Of a DNA stretch of 64,000 bases, positions 22,810 through 33,441 are shown piece by piece. A program made the translations under genes and the position numbers. Positions within the stretch are counted from its first letter, which is position 1. Each line of letters begins with the position of its first letter. The notes beneath the pieces were generated by a model. It made no database searches. It was not told the DNA's origin and saw only the letters and a list, made by a program, of their open reading frames with translations. Source of the DNA: Termitomyces sp. T153 (lineage: Eukaryota; Basidiomycota; Agaricomycetes; Agaricales; Lyophyllaceae). Location: positions 62,001 through 126,000 of the forward strand of contig JACKQL020000008.1 in assembly GCA_018296165.2 (NCBI GenBank), written 5' to 3'.

Positions 22810-24079
22810 GTGGCACTTGACGACCACCCTTTCTTCATAGACTCTGGAGCAACCATACATATTTCCCCTTACAAATCTGACTTCTTTACTTTACAACCTA
22901 TCACACCCAAGACTATAAAAGGAGTTGAGGGATCTGCTATTTCAGCATATGGAGTTGGAAAGATTAGGCTACACACTGCTGAAGGAAACCTGCTTCCATT
23001 GAAAAAGGCACTGTACATTCCAAACTCTACAGTATGCCTCATATCTGTGAGTTGCCTTTCAGTGGACAACCACATGTACTCTTGTTTTGACAATGAAGAG
23101 GTACAAGTTCTCAACCAAGCCACCAAATCACTTATTGCAAAAGGGCTGTTGATACCAAAAAAAGGGTTGTACTCCATTGACCTCTCAGAAGCCACTGCCA
23201 AACATGCCTACACAGTTCACCAAAGAGCAGATCTAGAGACCTGGCATCACCACCTTGGGCATGCTAACTATCAAGCCATCCCCTGCAATTAGCCTGCAAT
23301 CATAGGAACAAAGGTGTGCTCACCCCTCTATGCTGCCTGCCACCAAAATGTGACAGCTGTATTCTTGGAAAGCAAACAAAGACATTGGTTCCAAAGCTGA
23401 GGCAGGAAGGGTGAAGGGCAACATGGAGGCTTGAAATAATATGGGCAGATCTGATGGGACTGATTAGTGTGCACTCAAGGACTGGAAATCACTATGTACT
23501 AGACATAGTGGACAATTATACAAACATGCCATGGTCCATACCTCTTAAAACAAAAGATGAAGCTTTCCCCACATTGAAGGCTTGGGAACTTGTTCAAGAA
23601 AATGAGACCAGTTTGAAGGTTGGGAAATATCAAACTGGATTTGACAGAGAACTGCACAGCAAAGAGATGGAAGCCTGGCTAAAAGCTAGAGGAGTGTTGG
23701 ACAAACATAGCCCACCATATACTTCAGCTCAAATTGGACAGTTGAATGCATGCATAGGACCCTGATGGGGAAGGTGAGAACCATGAGAATTGACTCAAAC
23801 TGTCCAGGATTCCTCTGGGATGATTTCTATCTGACAGTGGCTCACCTTCATGCCAAGACCCCAACCAAATCACTTGCAGGAAAAACACCATATGAACAAT
23901 GGTGTAATTGGGAGCCAGACTATTCCTACATGTGCAAAGTGGAATGCCAAGCATTTGTATTCACTCCAACCCACAACCCCAAGGTTAAGCCATGGTCTAT
24001 TGAGTGTACATTGATTGGCTATGGTCAAAACTTGAAAACATATTGCTGTTGGGACAAGAAGAACAAGAAAGTCTATTAA
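22810..24079 (+). pseudogene. Copia protease and integrase (decayed)
   Basis: Retropepsin with the active-site motif FIDSGATIHIS near 22833-22866, followed by the GAG-pre-integrase block WHHHLGHANY near 23242-23272 (22810-23292). The integrase core follows with CDSCILGKQTK near 23350, WADLMG near 23442, and KARGVLDKHSPPYTSAQ near 23681-23735; usual IxxEYSPPYTPQQ-type catalytic Glu is no longer evident. The last part (23750-24079) has the conserved TPTKSLAGKTPYEQW. Stops and frameshifts at 23290, 23765 and 24079 break it. Confidence 0.8.
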
Positions 24080-24749
24080 TCATTTCATGTCAAGTTCATT
24101 GAACAAAACAAGTCACATACCACAACCAAACACCATTGACCACCTCCCAACAACAGCAAAAATGCACCTCCAATTCCGACTCTCCAAGACCTGGAGGATA
24201 CTGCCACTCTCAAGCCAAGCATAAACAATGAAGATCTCAGTGAGTTGGATGTCAAATTTCTGGACCCAATTACAACTCTGGAAGCCCACCACAATGACAA
24301 TTGTGACAAAGGAGGAGTGCAACAGCCATCAGAGCTGAGAAGGTCAAATCAAGTTCAACACCCAACAGAGAAGGCCACACCTGAAGGAGAACAACCAAAG
24401 ACATGACTTGAGAAGATGATAGAGGAAATCAGAGAGAATGAGAGGAGATGGAAAGAGAAAAAGGCAGAGGAAAAGATGATAGAACAAAGAGACAGAGCAG
24501 TACCCAAGATAGAGGAAGCAAATGAACCAGCTGAACAACCACAAGTACCCAATCAACTCAATCAGCTCAATCCACCACAAGTGCCCATGCCCACAGAACA
24601 CATGCAAACAGACACAGATACTGACCCCAACATTGAGCACAACTGTATCTTGGTGGCCATCTCTCAATTTGGTGACCTTAAACCACTGTCCATAAATGTG
24701 GTGGAGCCCACCACATGGGCAGAAGCCCAACAAGGACCTGATGTGAGTA

Positions 24750-26296
24750 AATGAGAGACAGCCTATTTAGAAGAACTGAAATCACTAAAAGACATGAGAG
24801 TCTATAAACTTGTCCCATGTTCAGCCATACCAAAGGGCCAAAAGGTGCAAAAAGGTCAACCAGTTTTCAAGATCAAATGAGATGAACATGGAAATTCTGT
24901 CTGGTATAAAGTCCAACTTGTGTTCAAGGGCTATGAACAAGTGTATGGAAAATATTACAACGAGACAACATCACTGACCACATGCATGGAATCATGGCAC
25001 ATTTTACTCCACATTGCAGCCACAGAAGGCTGGGATGTGACACAGATTGACATCAAGACTGCCTTTCTTTATGGGATCCTACCAGAAGATGAAATACAAT
25101 ATATGAAGCAGCCAGAAGGTTTTAAGGAGGAAGGAAAAGAAGACTGGGTATGCAAGTTAGTGAGGGGACTGTATGGAATGAAGCAGGCAGGTATGATATG
25201 GAACAAAACAAAGAATGAGAGGATGACTGCATGGGGATTTACATGGCTGGCTAGTGAGTCCTGCATTTACCACAGGAAATCACCCACAGGGACAGTAATT
25301 GTGGCAGTCCATGTCAATGACTTTCTGTCTATCACTGACACCGAAGACAAGAACAATCAGTTCAAATCTCAAATGCATGAAGCATGGACAATATCTGATC
25401 TTGGCACCCCCAAATACATTGTTGGCATATCAGTGGACTGGGACCTGGCAAACAAAGCAGTTGCTTTGTCACAGACTGTGTTCATAGAACAAGTCATACA
25501 ACAGTTTGGACAGAAGGATGTGTTCCCCTTGTCAGTGCCTATGGAACCTGGACTAAAGTTATGGCAACCAAAGCAGGACATGCAAATGCAGGAGGAGAAG
25601 GATGACATCACAAACCTACCATACAGGTCACTAATTGGGTGCTTGCTGTACATTGCTATTGCCACTAGACCTGACATAGCATTTGCCATCCAACAACTGT
25701 CTCAATTCCCTGACAACTATGATAGATTGCATTGGATGGCTGGTATTTGCCTAGTCAGATATCTTAAAGGAACTCGAAATCTCAAACTATGCCTTGGAGG
25801 CTCATTCATTGTCCTACGAGGATTTACTGATGCAGACTGGGCAAGTTGCCTGGATACCAGACAAAGCACCAGTGGATATACATGGCCCCTCGGCAAAGGT
25901 GCAGTCTCATGGTCTGTTCGAAAACAGAAGACATTGGCAACCTCATCTTGCGAAGCGGAATACATGGCTGCATACGAGTCGATACAAGAATGTATTTGGT
26001 TACGAACTCTCATGAAGGAAATTGGATGGGACTTTACAAGGACGCCAATGGTCATATTCTGTGATAACAAAGCCGCAATATTGCTATCTGAAGATCCAAC
26101 GGCGCACGCACGAGTCAAACACTTTGACATAAAGTACCATTTTATCAGGGAGCGGGCACAGAACGGCGAGATCACTGTGAAATACGTCAACACCAGAGAC
26201 AATGTCACTGACATGTTTACGAAGGCAGTACCTCGTCCCCTTTTCCCACGACTAAGACACATGCTTGGGGTGACCATTCCACACGAGGAGGAGTGA
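24750..26296 (+). pseudogene. Copia reverse transcriptase and RNase H
   Basis: Copies the element RNA into DNA. The open part 24920-26296 (458 residues) contains WDVTQIDIKTAFLYGIL, CKLVRGLYGMKQAG, and a polymerase box reading VHVNDFL where copia has YVDD: the first catalytic Asp is Asn, explained by GTCGAT to GTCAAT. RNase H is intact in outline: TDADWASCLDTRQSTSGY, SSCEAEYMA, and DNKAAI with VKHFDIKYHF. Upstream, stops at 24754 and 24880 separate it from the start of the domain. The last 170 codons are CpG-rich while the first part is not. Confidence 0.88.
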
Positions 26297-26322
26297 AGGC
26301 GTTGGTTCGTGGCAAGGAGGAG

Positions 26323-26798
26323 TGTCGAGATATCACATTGTGATATGCGCGAAAGAAGTGCCACGACCCACTGCAAGGGCCATTGTGATGGCCACTGCTT
26401 TGTTCATCCACTCTATATATACGTGACGGACACTTAGAATAGCCTCAGTCTATTATACGCAACTGAGGGTATGCCATATGTTTATTATCCTACACCACAG
26501 TAAATAACCAAGTACCTAGTCATTATACTTACGCACACGTGTATTGTCTAGGTACATCCAATATAGTCTATTATACGCAACTGAGGTCATTATACTTACG
26601 CACACGCGTATTGTCTAGGTACATCCAATATAGTCTATTATACGCAACTGAGGTCATTATACTTACGCACACGCGTATTGTCTAGGTACATCCAATATAG
26701 TCTATTATACGCAACTGAGGTCATTATACTTACGCACACGCGTATTGTCTAGGTGCTTACCTGAATTACTTGTACATTGCCTGGTTGGGATTCCAACA
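26323..26798 (+). repeat. Copia 3' LTR (CpG-intact, extra repeat units)
   Basis: 476 bases. Same ends as the left LTR but with four copies of a unit of about 65 bases (GTCTATTATACGCAACTGAG..., followed by ACTTACGCACACGCGTATTG), where the left has two. Almost every CpG is kept. The extra units account for the 136-base length difference. Confidence 0.85.
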
Positions 26799-27252
26799 TC
26801 CTTGTCCTCTTGATTGGAGGTATCTCCATTCCCATGCCCACTGACCTTTCCATCACCCTCACCATTGGTGCCCAACAGCTCGCAAAACATAAAGCCATTG
26901 TTACCCACATCCACTGCCATCAGGAAGCTAGTGGGTGTCACAATTCTGTGCTCTGACAAGACAGGAACGCTCACAACTAGCAAGCTCACTATTGACCTCA
27001 ATGCCATCCATATGTACAGCCCTTCTCTGCCAAGGACGTCATCCTCCTTGCTGACGCTCCTCTAGATACAAACCAAGCTGAACGCAGAACGTTAACATGT
27101 GACTAACACCGAACCACGATGTTGAGATGCACACAGGAGACATGGCAGATGCTTTTGCGAAGCAAGAACTGCCCAAGCCATAAATAGTGACATGTGATTC
27201 GCCGCGAGAAAAAGTACATATGATATAGTTCCAACGCCTTCTTGAAAATTGC

Positions 27253-28705
27253 TCACAGACCCCGCTTAGCCTTCCATGTTCCCAACCCGCTTCCAAAGTT
27301 GCCAAATGCGCCAGTTGAATTCAGACCTGCGCTAGCAGGGCCATCGATGGGGCTGACAACGGACAGATCCGTGCCACCTCTAAGAGATCCGGAGCGACTG
27401 TGTATAGGATTGGTACTTGGTGCACCTCCGGATTGGAAAGTCGAACGGAACGAAGTGGTAGGCAATGCTTGTATAGAAAGGAACTTGTTGGGCAAGGGTC
27501 TATCCTCCGTATTATACTATCAGACCTGCCTAGTAAGCAACAAGTATACCAGTTAGATGGACATGACATACCTGGAACTCGAGACCAATCCCGTCTTCCT
27601 GAGATACGTCAAGAAGTGCAACGAATCTTTTCCCGATCGCGTTCAATTTCTCCACGTCATCTTTACTGCGCGTCCAAACTTGAATCCTATCCACCTTACT
27701 CCTCAAACTGACAACGGCACCACAGATTTCATCGCCATCTTCCAACTCCTCACCGACTAGAGCCATGGTCAGCCAGCTCCAGCACCGATCTAGCAACGTC
27801 GGGTTGTTTCTCATGGTAAGCACCCACTTCCCGCCATTTGCATTCGCCTCATCTTCCCACATCGGCTTGATCCCGGACTTGAAGAGATGATAGTTGGAGT
27901 TACGCTCGAGCTTGGAGGGCGGTTTGAGCCAGTTGAAGTACCGGCAGAATGATTCAACGGTGTCAAACTCGCCAATAACGGTCAGGCCAGCCTCGTACTC
28001 GTTAGATTCGGGGGGATGATTGGGATTTGCGTCCGGAATAGTCGCACTCGCCGGGGTGTAAGGGTACTTGGATTTGGTATCGTGGTATATAGTCCTGTTA
28101 TTGATATCAACGATGTTCGTCAGTGCAACTGACGATGGAACACACCATGGATACTGTAACGGATGCTCAGGGGGTTTCATGGGAACACCTGGTGTCTTGG
28201 GATCCTCAATCATCTCGGGTTCAGGAGGCTTCGCCGTTCCATCAATACTAAGTTGTCTGGTCTTGGCGAGACGCGCAGTAATGGCATCGAGACTCGGTAT
28301 ATTCTTGTATCCAACCTTGACCTTCCGCTTCTCTGCAACTGTAGGTTGCTCCTGGTTCAGCTCTTTCACCTTCTCCGTCGTCAGAGGGTTGCCCCCGGCG
28401 GTTTCACTACCATCTGCCTCAGATGGCGGAGAGGTAGAGATCGCCGAAGGCGAAGTTGAGCGGGTCGTAGGCACATTGACTGCGGTGGAATCGTTCGTCG
28501 ATGCTAATGACACTGATGATCCTGATCCACCACGCAAAGCCGCAAAAGCCGCGAGACGTGGACGTGGCGCCGATGGTATCGGATTGTTTGGCGGGTTTGA
28601 CGATGCATTGAGGTTGATACGTGCAGCTAGCTGATTGAGAGAAGGCAGACGGCCAACACCAGGAGGCTTTGGGGGGATGTCAACAGTTTGAGCCTCTTCG
28701 CTCAT
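27253..28705 (-). CDS. eIF4E-family cap-binding protein
   Basis: Binds the mRNA 5' cap in translation initiation or its control. Two exons: 28705-27572 and 27516-27253, with a 55-base intron (GTATGT..ATAG); 465 residues. The ATG at 28705 is chosen because the frame further upstream starts only with TTG. The first about 150 residues are Pro/Ser/Thr rich and low in structure (PPKPPGVGRLPSLNQLAARI). The eIF4E fold spans about 185-370: FDTVESFCRYFNWLKPPSKL, NYHLFKSGIKPMWEDEAN (cap-stacking Trp in MWED), GGKWVLTMRN, CWSWLTMALVGE, and CGAVVSLRSKVDRIQVWTR. The other cap-stacking Trp region (YEAGLTVIGEF) differs from classic eIF4E, so it may be a class II/4EHP-like member that represses translation. 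C-terminal 87 residues are Gly/Ser rich. It shares an intergenic promoter region with the helicase gene. Confidence 0.9.
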
Positions 28706-29539
28706 CGTAGTCAATGGCAGAGAGCTTCACTCTCAACCAAACAACACTGCCATCACTATCACCCAAATGGTACTTGCACGTTTCGTATCTTTTTTATTGT
28801 GTCTCGAATGAGATCTACACGTGTTTATGTTCGATTCTGATGAAAATCAATCTACCCATGACTGAGTGTGGACGACATATATAATATGTCCTAATTCCAT
28901 TCTATAATTCGAATCGGCTCAATCTGCCTCCAAAAATGATGCTTTTCATACTGAATACTCATGTTGTGCGATAGCTGCCAAACTCCAATGCTAACGATCA
29001 ATTCTAACTTTTCTCCCTCCGTGCATCTGGTGATGATTCCTCAGATAAAAGAGGTGGGTGCAAGAACATTTCAAGAGATATAGGGATATATGGGGCAGTC
29101 AAGGAGGATCACTTGGCTTGGGCGAAGCGCCGAAAGCGGATGCTGAGGTTGAATGGTGCGTGTAGACTGTAGATGGAAGTGATAGATCTCGTCACCATCT
29201 TGTGTACAACACCATCCGCGGTCACTGCACCGTGGATTGCCTTTTTTCATGAGGGTGCTCTGCTCAGTTTGTTCAGTTTGCGTTTGAAAACATTTCCGCG
29301 GTCTGTGCGTCTGCTCTAAATAAAGAACATGTGCATGTGACTAACCCAAATTTAGATTTCTGAGATAGAACTCAAATCTCCGCTGAGACGAGATAGGCTT
29401 TTATGTAATTATCTGGGACAAAGTCGTGACCGACGGTGACAGTGTCACGAGTTTGGGCCATCAATTTTTTTTCGCATTTCTCCTTCGACCACGAGATTTT
29501 CAACTGGTCGACCGGTCAAGCTCATTTCGCTAGCTCGTC
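28706..29539. promoter_or_regulatory. Divergent promoter region
   Basis: 834 bases between the start codons of the eIF4E-family gene (-) and the helicase gene (+). AT-rich with normal CpG content, no repeats and no obvious TATA box close to either start. It must hold both promoters. Confidence 0.6.
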
Positions 29540-31966
29540 ATGGCTTCCTCTCTGGTTGCCCAGGCTTTGAAGACTTGCCTCTCCAAGTCTGCGAGAACAG
29601 TTAGCTCTGTTTCGCTTCCCCACCGTTCCTTTAAAATCACTCCGGGATTCAGTGCCAGTAGGTTTACTTTCTTGTTTCAGCATTTTTTCCCTCTAATATA
29701 TCTGGCGAATGCCTAGCTGCTGCAAGAGGCATTCGGAATGCATCTGTCGCTGCAGTGCGTGCCGAACAGGATGAAGAAGCTTACGAAGAACCTTCCACAG
29801 AGTCTTTGCCTACGTTCGACTCCCTTGAAGGGATTGTCAACCACGGCGTTTTGAAAGCCATCAAAGACATGAAAATTACAACCATGTCACCCGTCCAGTC
29901 AAAAGTCTTTCCTCTTCTCCCAGAATTAGCACGGCCGTATAATCCCCAAGAGCCTTCTACAGGCCCACCTCGTGACCTGCTCGTGAAGGCGAAAACTGGT
30001 ACTGGCAAAACCCTCGGATTCCTTCTTCCAGCTATTCAAGCGCGATTCAACCTTCTGGCAGCGCATGGTGCACAGGCCGCTCGTGACGTTGGCAGAGCAG
30101 GCGACTCGTCATTCGAGCGAGTAGCCGCGTTACCCTTCGCCCGTAGCACTGTCGGTACACTGATCATCAGCCCTACTCGTGAATTGGCTACTCAAATTGC
30201 CAATGAGGCTGTGCGCCTGACAGACAAGCTCGACCCTGTAATGCGTGATTTCGGGGTTAGACTCTTTGTTGGTGGCGAGAATAAGAGGAGGCAGGTTCAA
30301 CAATTCTTCAACTTCCGGAATGACATCGTTGTTGCTACTCCTGGACGCCTTCGTGATCTATTAGATTCAGAGCCAGAGATTCTAAAAGCTATTTCTAAGA
30401 CCCAAGTGGTAAGCTTTTATTCTCGCCTCAAGTCAGTCACGTTCTTACAGCAAACAGCTTATTTTGGATGAAGCCGACACCCTTCTGGATATGGGCTTCA
30501 GGCCCGACATCGATGCGATTCAGAAGGAACTTCCTCCCACGCCCGAGAGGCAAACATTCCTCTTTTCCGCTACTGTCTCTCGAGCAATTCAAGGCATTGC
30601 TGCGGAGATGCTGGCACCGAACCACAAATTCATTAACTGCGTGTCAAGCGGCGCATCGCCGGTGCACGCCCACGTCCCTCAATACCAAACTATAGTCACC
30701 GATGCCAGCCAACAATTACCACACATAGTTCGACTCATCGCACACGATCAGTTGTGTAACCCTAGAGCATCCAAGATTGTCCTCTTTCTCCCCACCACAA
30801 AGATGACCCAGTTATATGCCGACCTCTTGCGCGAATTGAAAACTATCCTTCCTGCACGTTCCAAAACCCATATTTACGAGATTCATTCCAAGAAGAACAT
30901 GGAAAGTCGTGTTAGGGCGTCGAGTTTATTCCGTCAAGAAAAAGATGGTGCCTCGATCCTCGTCACATCAGACGTCTCCGCTCGTGGTGTAGATTACCCA
31001 GGTGTCACCCGTGTCATTCAAGTCGGTATTCCTGGCACAACAGAGCAGTATATTCATCGTGTCGGTCGTACGGGCCGTGCAGGTACCAAGGGTCGTGGTG
31101 ATCTCGTCCTCCTACCTTTTGAGAAAGGTTTCCTCAAGAGTCTCTCCAGCGTCCCCCTCAAAAATCTCACCACCGATGAGCTAGCTTCAGAAGTCCTTGA
31201 GCTTGCCAAGACCCACGATTCCGATCCTGATGCCTTCTTTGCCGACGCGCCACAAGTCCACGCGCCTGGTTCTCGTAGAATCGAGAGCCTCTTCCCGACC
31301 GATGTTAAAACCCTTGTTGAGGAAATTGACCGTGCCATCGACAGCTTCAAGGCTAAAGTGGACGTCGAAGCAGTCAGCGAGTCATTCATGTCACTTCTTG
31401 GTTCTTGCATGTCTCGACTAAGCGTGCTTGGGACGAGCGCTGACGCAGTCGTGAAGGGCCTTCAGCAGTGGGCGACTGAGGGCCTTGGGCTTTCAAACGC
31501 GCCGTTCGTCTCGGAAGCCCTTATGGCGAGGCTATCTAGTGGCTCCGGTTACAGAAGATCCTCGTCCTCATTTGGATCGCGAGGATCTGGTTTTGGTGGT
31601 TACGGCCGTTCGCAGGGTCGAGATCAAGGACATGGTAGTCACAGCGGTTCATACCGTAGTCGGGATGAGGAGAGCTCGGGATATCGCTCACACCGCGGTC
31701 GCAACGAGGAGGGTGGATACCGCTCATATCACGGTCGTGAGCAGGATGGCTCTGGATATCGTTCACATTATAGTCGTGAACAGGAAGGTTTTGGATATCG
31801 CTCACACCGCGGTCGTGAGGAGGGTGGATTTCGCTCACACTATGGTCGTGACCAGGAAGGTCATGGCTATCGCGGCCGCGAAGAAAGCGGGTCAACCCAT
31901 CGTAGTGCCTCGAGGCCGCAATCATCGTGGATGGGCCGAGGCAGCGTAAGTCGACGCAACAACTAA
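29540..31966 (+). CDS. DEAD-box RNA helicase, mitochondrial MSS116-like
   Basis: ATP-dependent RNA helicase, likely helping mitochondrial RNA splicing, ribosome assembly or translation. Exons 29540-29657, 29717-30408, 30458-31966; introns of 59 and 49 bases; 772 residues. The N-terminus MASSLVAQALKTCLSKSART is basic, hydroxylated and acid-free, as in a mitochondrial presequence. Motifs in order: Q region MSPVQSKVFPLL, I AKTGTGKT, Ia PTRELATQI, Ib TPGRL, II DEAD, III SAT, V TSDVSARGVDYPG, VI YIHRVGRTGRAG. The C-terminal about 125 residues are an Arg/Gly/Ser/Tyr tail with repeated GYRSHRGREE-type units, probably RNA-binding. All motifs are intact. MSS116 orthology is inferred from the presequence, helicase type and basic tail. 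Confidence 0.92.
31670..31900 (+). repeat. Coding tandem repeats in the helicase tail
   Basis: About eight imperfect units of 15-17 codons with the pattern (G/F)YRSH(R/Y)(G/S)R(E/D)(E/Q)(E/D)G encoded in frame. Codons for the same residues vary (CGC, CGT; TCA, TCG), so the repeat is under protein-level selection more than being a very recent DNA duplication. Confidence 0.8.
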
Positions 31967-32103
31967 TCTTACGCTATCCTCGCAGCAAGCCCTCCAAATG
32001 TAAATGGCGAGGCGATTAGATTCCTCACTCACATTTACTCGTCTATATATATACATGATGACCTTGTAGATTATCGTATGATCTCATTTATTTGCTTTAC
32101 TAT

Positions 32104-32109
32104 AATAAA
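32104..32109 (+). terminator. Putative poly(A) signal of the helicase gene
   Basis: AATAAA 138 bases after the helicase stop codon, in an AT-rich stretch. Fungal poly(A) signals are loose, so this is only suggestive. Confidence 0.45.
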
Positions 32110-32883
32110 AACAGCTGCCAAAATTTCAGGGATGTGGCTAAGTCCTTTTGACTCATCATTTGTCAGTTATCTCAATCGGAATCCTTGTATCGCCTGCATC
32201 GCCAAATCAATCCATTCTGAAGCAAAAGAAGATTGAGTGACAGGATGAATAGCCAAAATACTGACGGTGACGAAAAAACACCTTTCGGGAGATAACCATG
32301 GCCAAGGAACACCATGTACTATGATTCGTTCGCTCCAACAACATCGAATTCACGATACCAATGTCTATATAACACTGGCTTTCTGATTGTAACAGGTGCC
32401 TGAAAACGTTCTCACCACCGAGGCCATCGGGCGACGATTGGGCGCGAGGTTGAGCTGCAGAAGACCACATGTAAGGTTCGGCCTTACGCCATTCTTCAGT
32501 GGAGTTCTGGCTCTCGCATGAGTCATCTGAGGATATAAGATGGATACACTACTAGCACACTTGAAAGGCCCTCAAGGTAAAGACCAGCTTTCTTCGCCAT
32601 ATCATCGATGAAAACATATTCAGCTTCGTCCATATCATACACGATAGTCAGACACCACAGGCAGGTCAAGTTGAAGTAACAATGCGACTGAAAAAAAGAA
32701 CATTCAAGTATATACGCACCCTCCCGTTTCCCTTCCCACTGCTGGATGCTTGACCGACGACAGGAATAACTTCTTGGAGATATTCACAATCGGAGACTTC
32801 GCATAATACATTTAATAAAGTTTATGCAAGTCGATCTTGTCGAAAGAGAGCTCGTGGTCCGACCGAGGCAGAAGGCAATGGCT
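32110..32883. other. Intergenic DNA, nothing recognised
   Basis: CpG-containing unique sequence. A minus-strand open stretch at 32470-32207 has no known motif. It may be untranslated sequence of the flanking genes or an unrecognised exon of the small gene next to it. Confidence 0.4.
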
Positions 32884-33192
32884 TCACAAAGCATAGGTGG
32901 ACGGACCGTCTCTCACATTGAGATCGTCCTGAGAAAGTGATAACAGATTTTCTAGCTTCAAGAGCCTCAGTATCGTTGCCATTGCGTCCAGGGTGTCAAT
33001 ATGATTATGGTGCACGCCACCCATCAGCACAGTTCCGAGAATCCATGTGTTAATCTCGAGGTTGGATGGAACAGTGAGAACAATCTCAAAGGGCGGAAAA
33101 GGATTACCCTTGACGTTGGGCCGCTTCGAAGTTGAACTCGAGATCCAGGAGACGAGTTGTTCGGCTGACAGTAGGCTCAGAAACCTTCCCAT
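32884..33192 (-). CDS. Small hypothetical protein
   Basis: 102 residues from an ATG at 33192 to TGA. Composition is protein-like: AEQLVSWISSSTSKR, FEIVLTVPSNLEINTWILG, GGVHHNHIDTLDAM, IRL-type helix near the end. No family recognised. Just upstream on the minus strand there is a good intron-like pair (GTAAGAAG near 33268, TTCTAG near 33207) that would be a 5' UTR intron, supporting a transcribed gene. It might also be one exon of a longer gene. It faces away from the helicase and lies behind CTP synthase on the same strand. Confidence 0.4.
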   Translation of the reverse strand: MGRFLSLLSAEQLVSWISSSTSKRPNVKGNPFPPFEIVLTVPSNLEINTWILGTVLMGGVHHNHIDTLDAMATILRLLKLENLLSLSQDDLNVRDGPSTYAL

Positions 33193-33441
33193 GAGCTATG
33201 CACTAGAAATCAAGAAATGGCAAGCAAAAGGCTGAAACACATAGCTTGTCCACAACATACTTCTTACCTGAGGATTATATCCTCAGACAGCAGGCGTATC
33301 ATCCGAAACTTACATTATAATATAGGCACACAAAATTGTCGGAAAGCCTGCAGCCAAGTACAATGTTTAGCTGAGTAATTCTTCAAGGATGATCTCTATA
33401 TATCGATGATGCGCTCGTCTATGCTCCACGATCATGCCGAA

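Larger units (their letters stand above)
20994..26798 (+). mobile_element. Complete Ty1/copia LTR retrotransposon
   Basis: LTRs at 20994-21333 and 26323-26798 begin TGTTGGGATATC/TGTCGAGATATC and end GATTCCAACA. The 5-base target duplication TCCTT is perfect (20989-20993 and 26799-26803). Order gag-protease-integrase-RT-RNase H identifies copia. It is inserted into an exon of the PMA1-type pseudogene. The left 80% is CpG-poor and has stops, while the right end from about 25780 keeps its CpGs. Confidence 0.92.
18222..27085 (+). pseudogene. Plasma-membrane H+-ATPase (PMA1-type) pseudogene, interrupted and truncated
   Basis: P-type proton pump that would energise the plasma membrane. Visible exons in order: about 18490-18680 (KAEDLYDKEKVNLETIVIND ... 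LFDPNKLEHKKQNAFL, then CAG has become TAG before a GTATCT donor); 20341-about 20754 (FLSFMWDPLSWVMEHTALV, STIGFYKEHNTENAI, LAPKVKVKHNGSWSEI, LFPGDMIAFKIGDIV); about 20816-20993 (GSTCNNSEAEGVI, then IGIFVITKIF, HHGLDNIL); and 26804-about 27085 (VLLIGGI, LTIGAQQLAKHKAIV, GVTILCSDKTGTLTTSKLTI, including the phosphorylated Asp of DKTGT). A Tc1 element sits in the first visible intron and a copia element splits the codons for NIL-VLL. Frames shift near 20700 and 26930. Sequence stops about 250 residues into the cytoplasmic domain, so two-thirds of the pump is absent. 18222-18490 may be its old promoter. Confidence 0.85.

Noticed and set aside
25717..26376. 219-residue open frame on minus across the copia RNase H
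   Set aside because: Lies exactly antisense to a recognised RT/RNase H domain; no independent features.
18222..27085. PMA1 fragment as a functional gene with very long introns
   Set aside because: It has an in-frame stop at 18678-18680, frame shifts near 20700 and 26930, an exon split by copia, and no C-terminal two-thirds.
28068..28634. 188-residue frame on + opposite the eIF4E-family gene
   Set aside because: Antisense shadow of a recognised, intact coding exon.
31485..31949. 154-residue alternative frame in the helicase tail
   Set aside because: Produced by the repeated Arg/Gly/Ser codons read one base out of frame.
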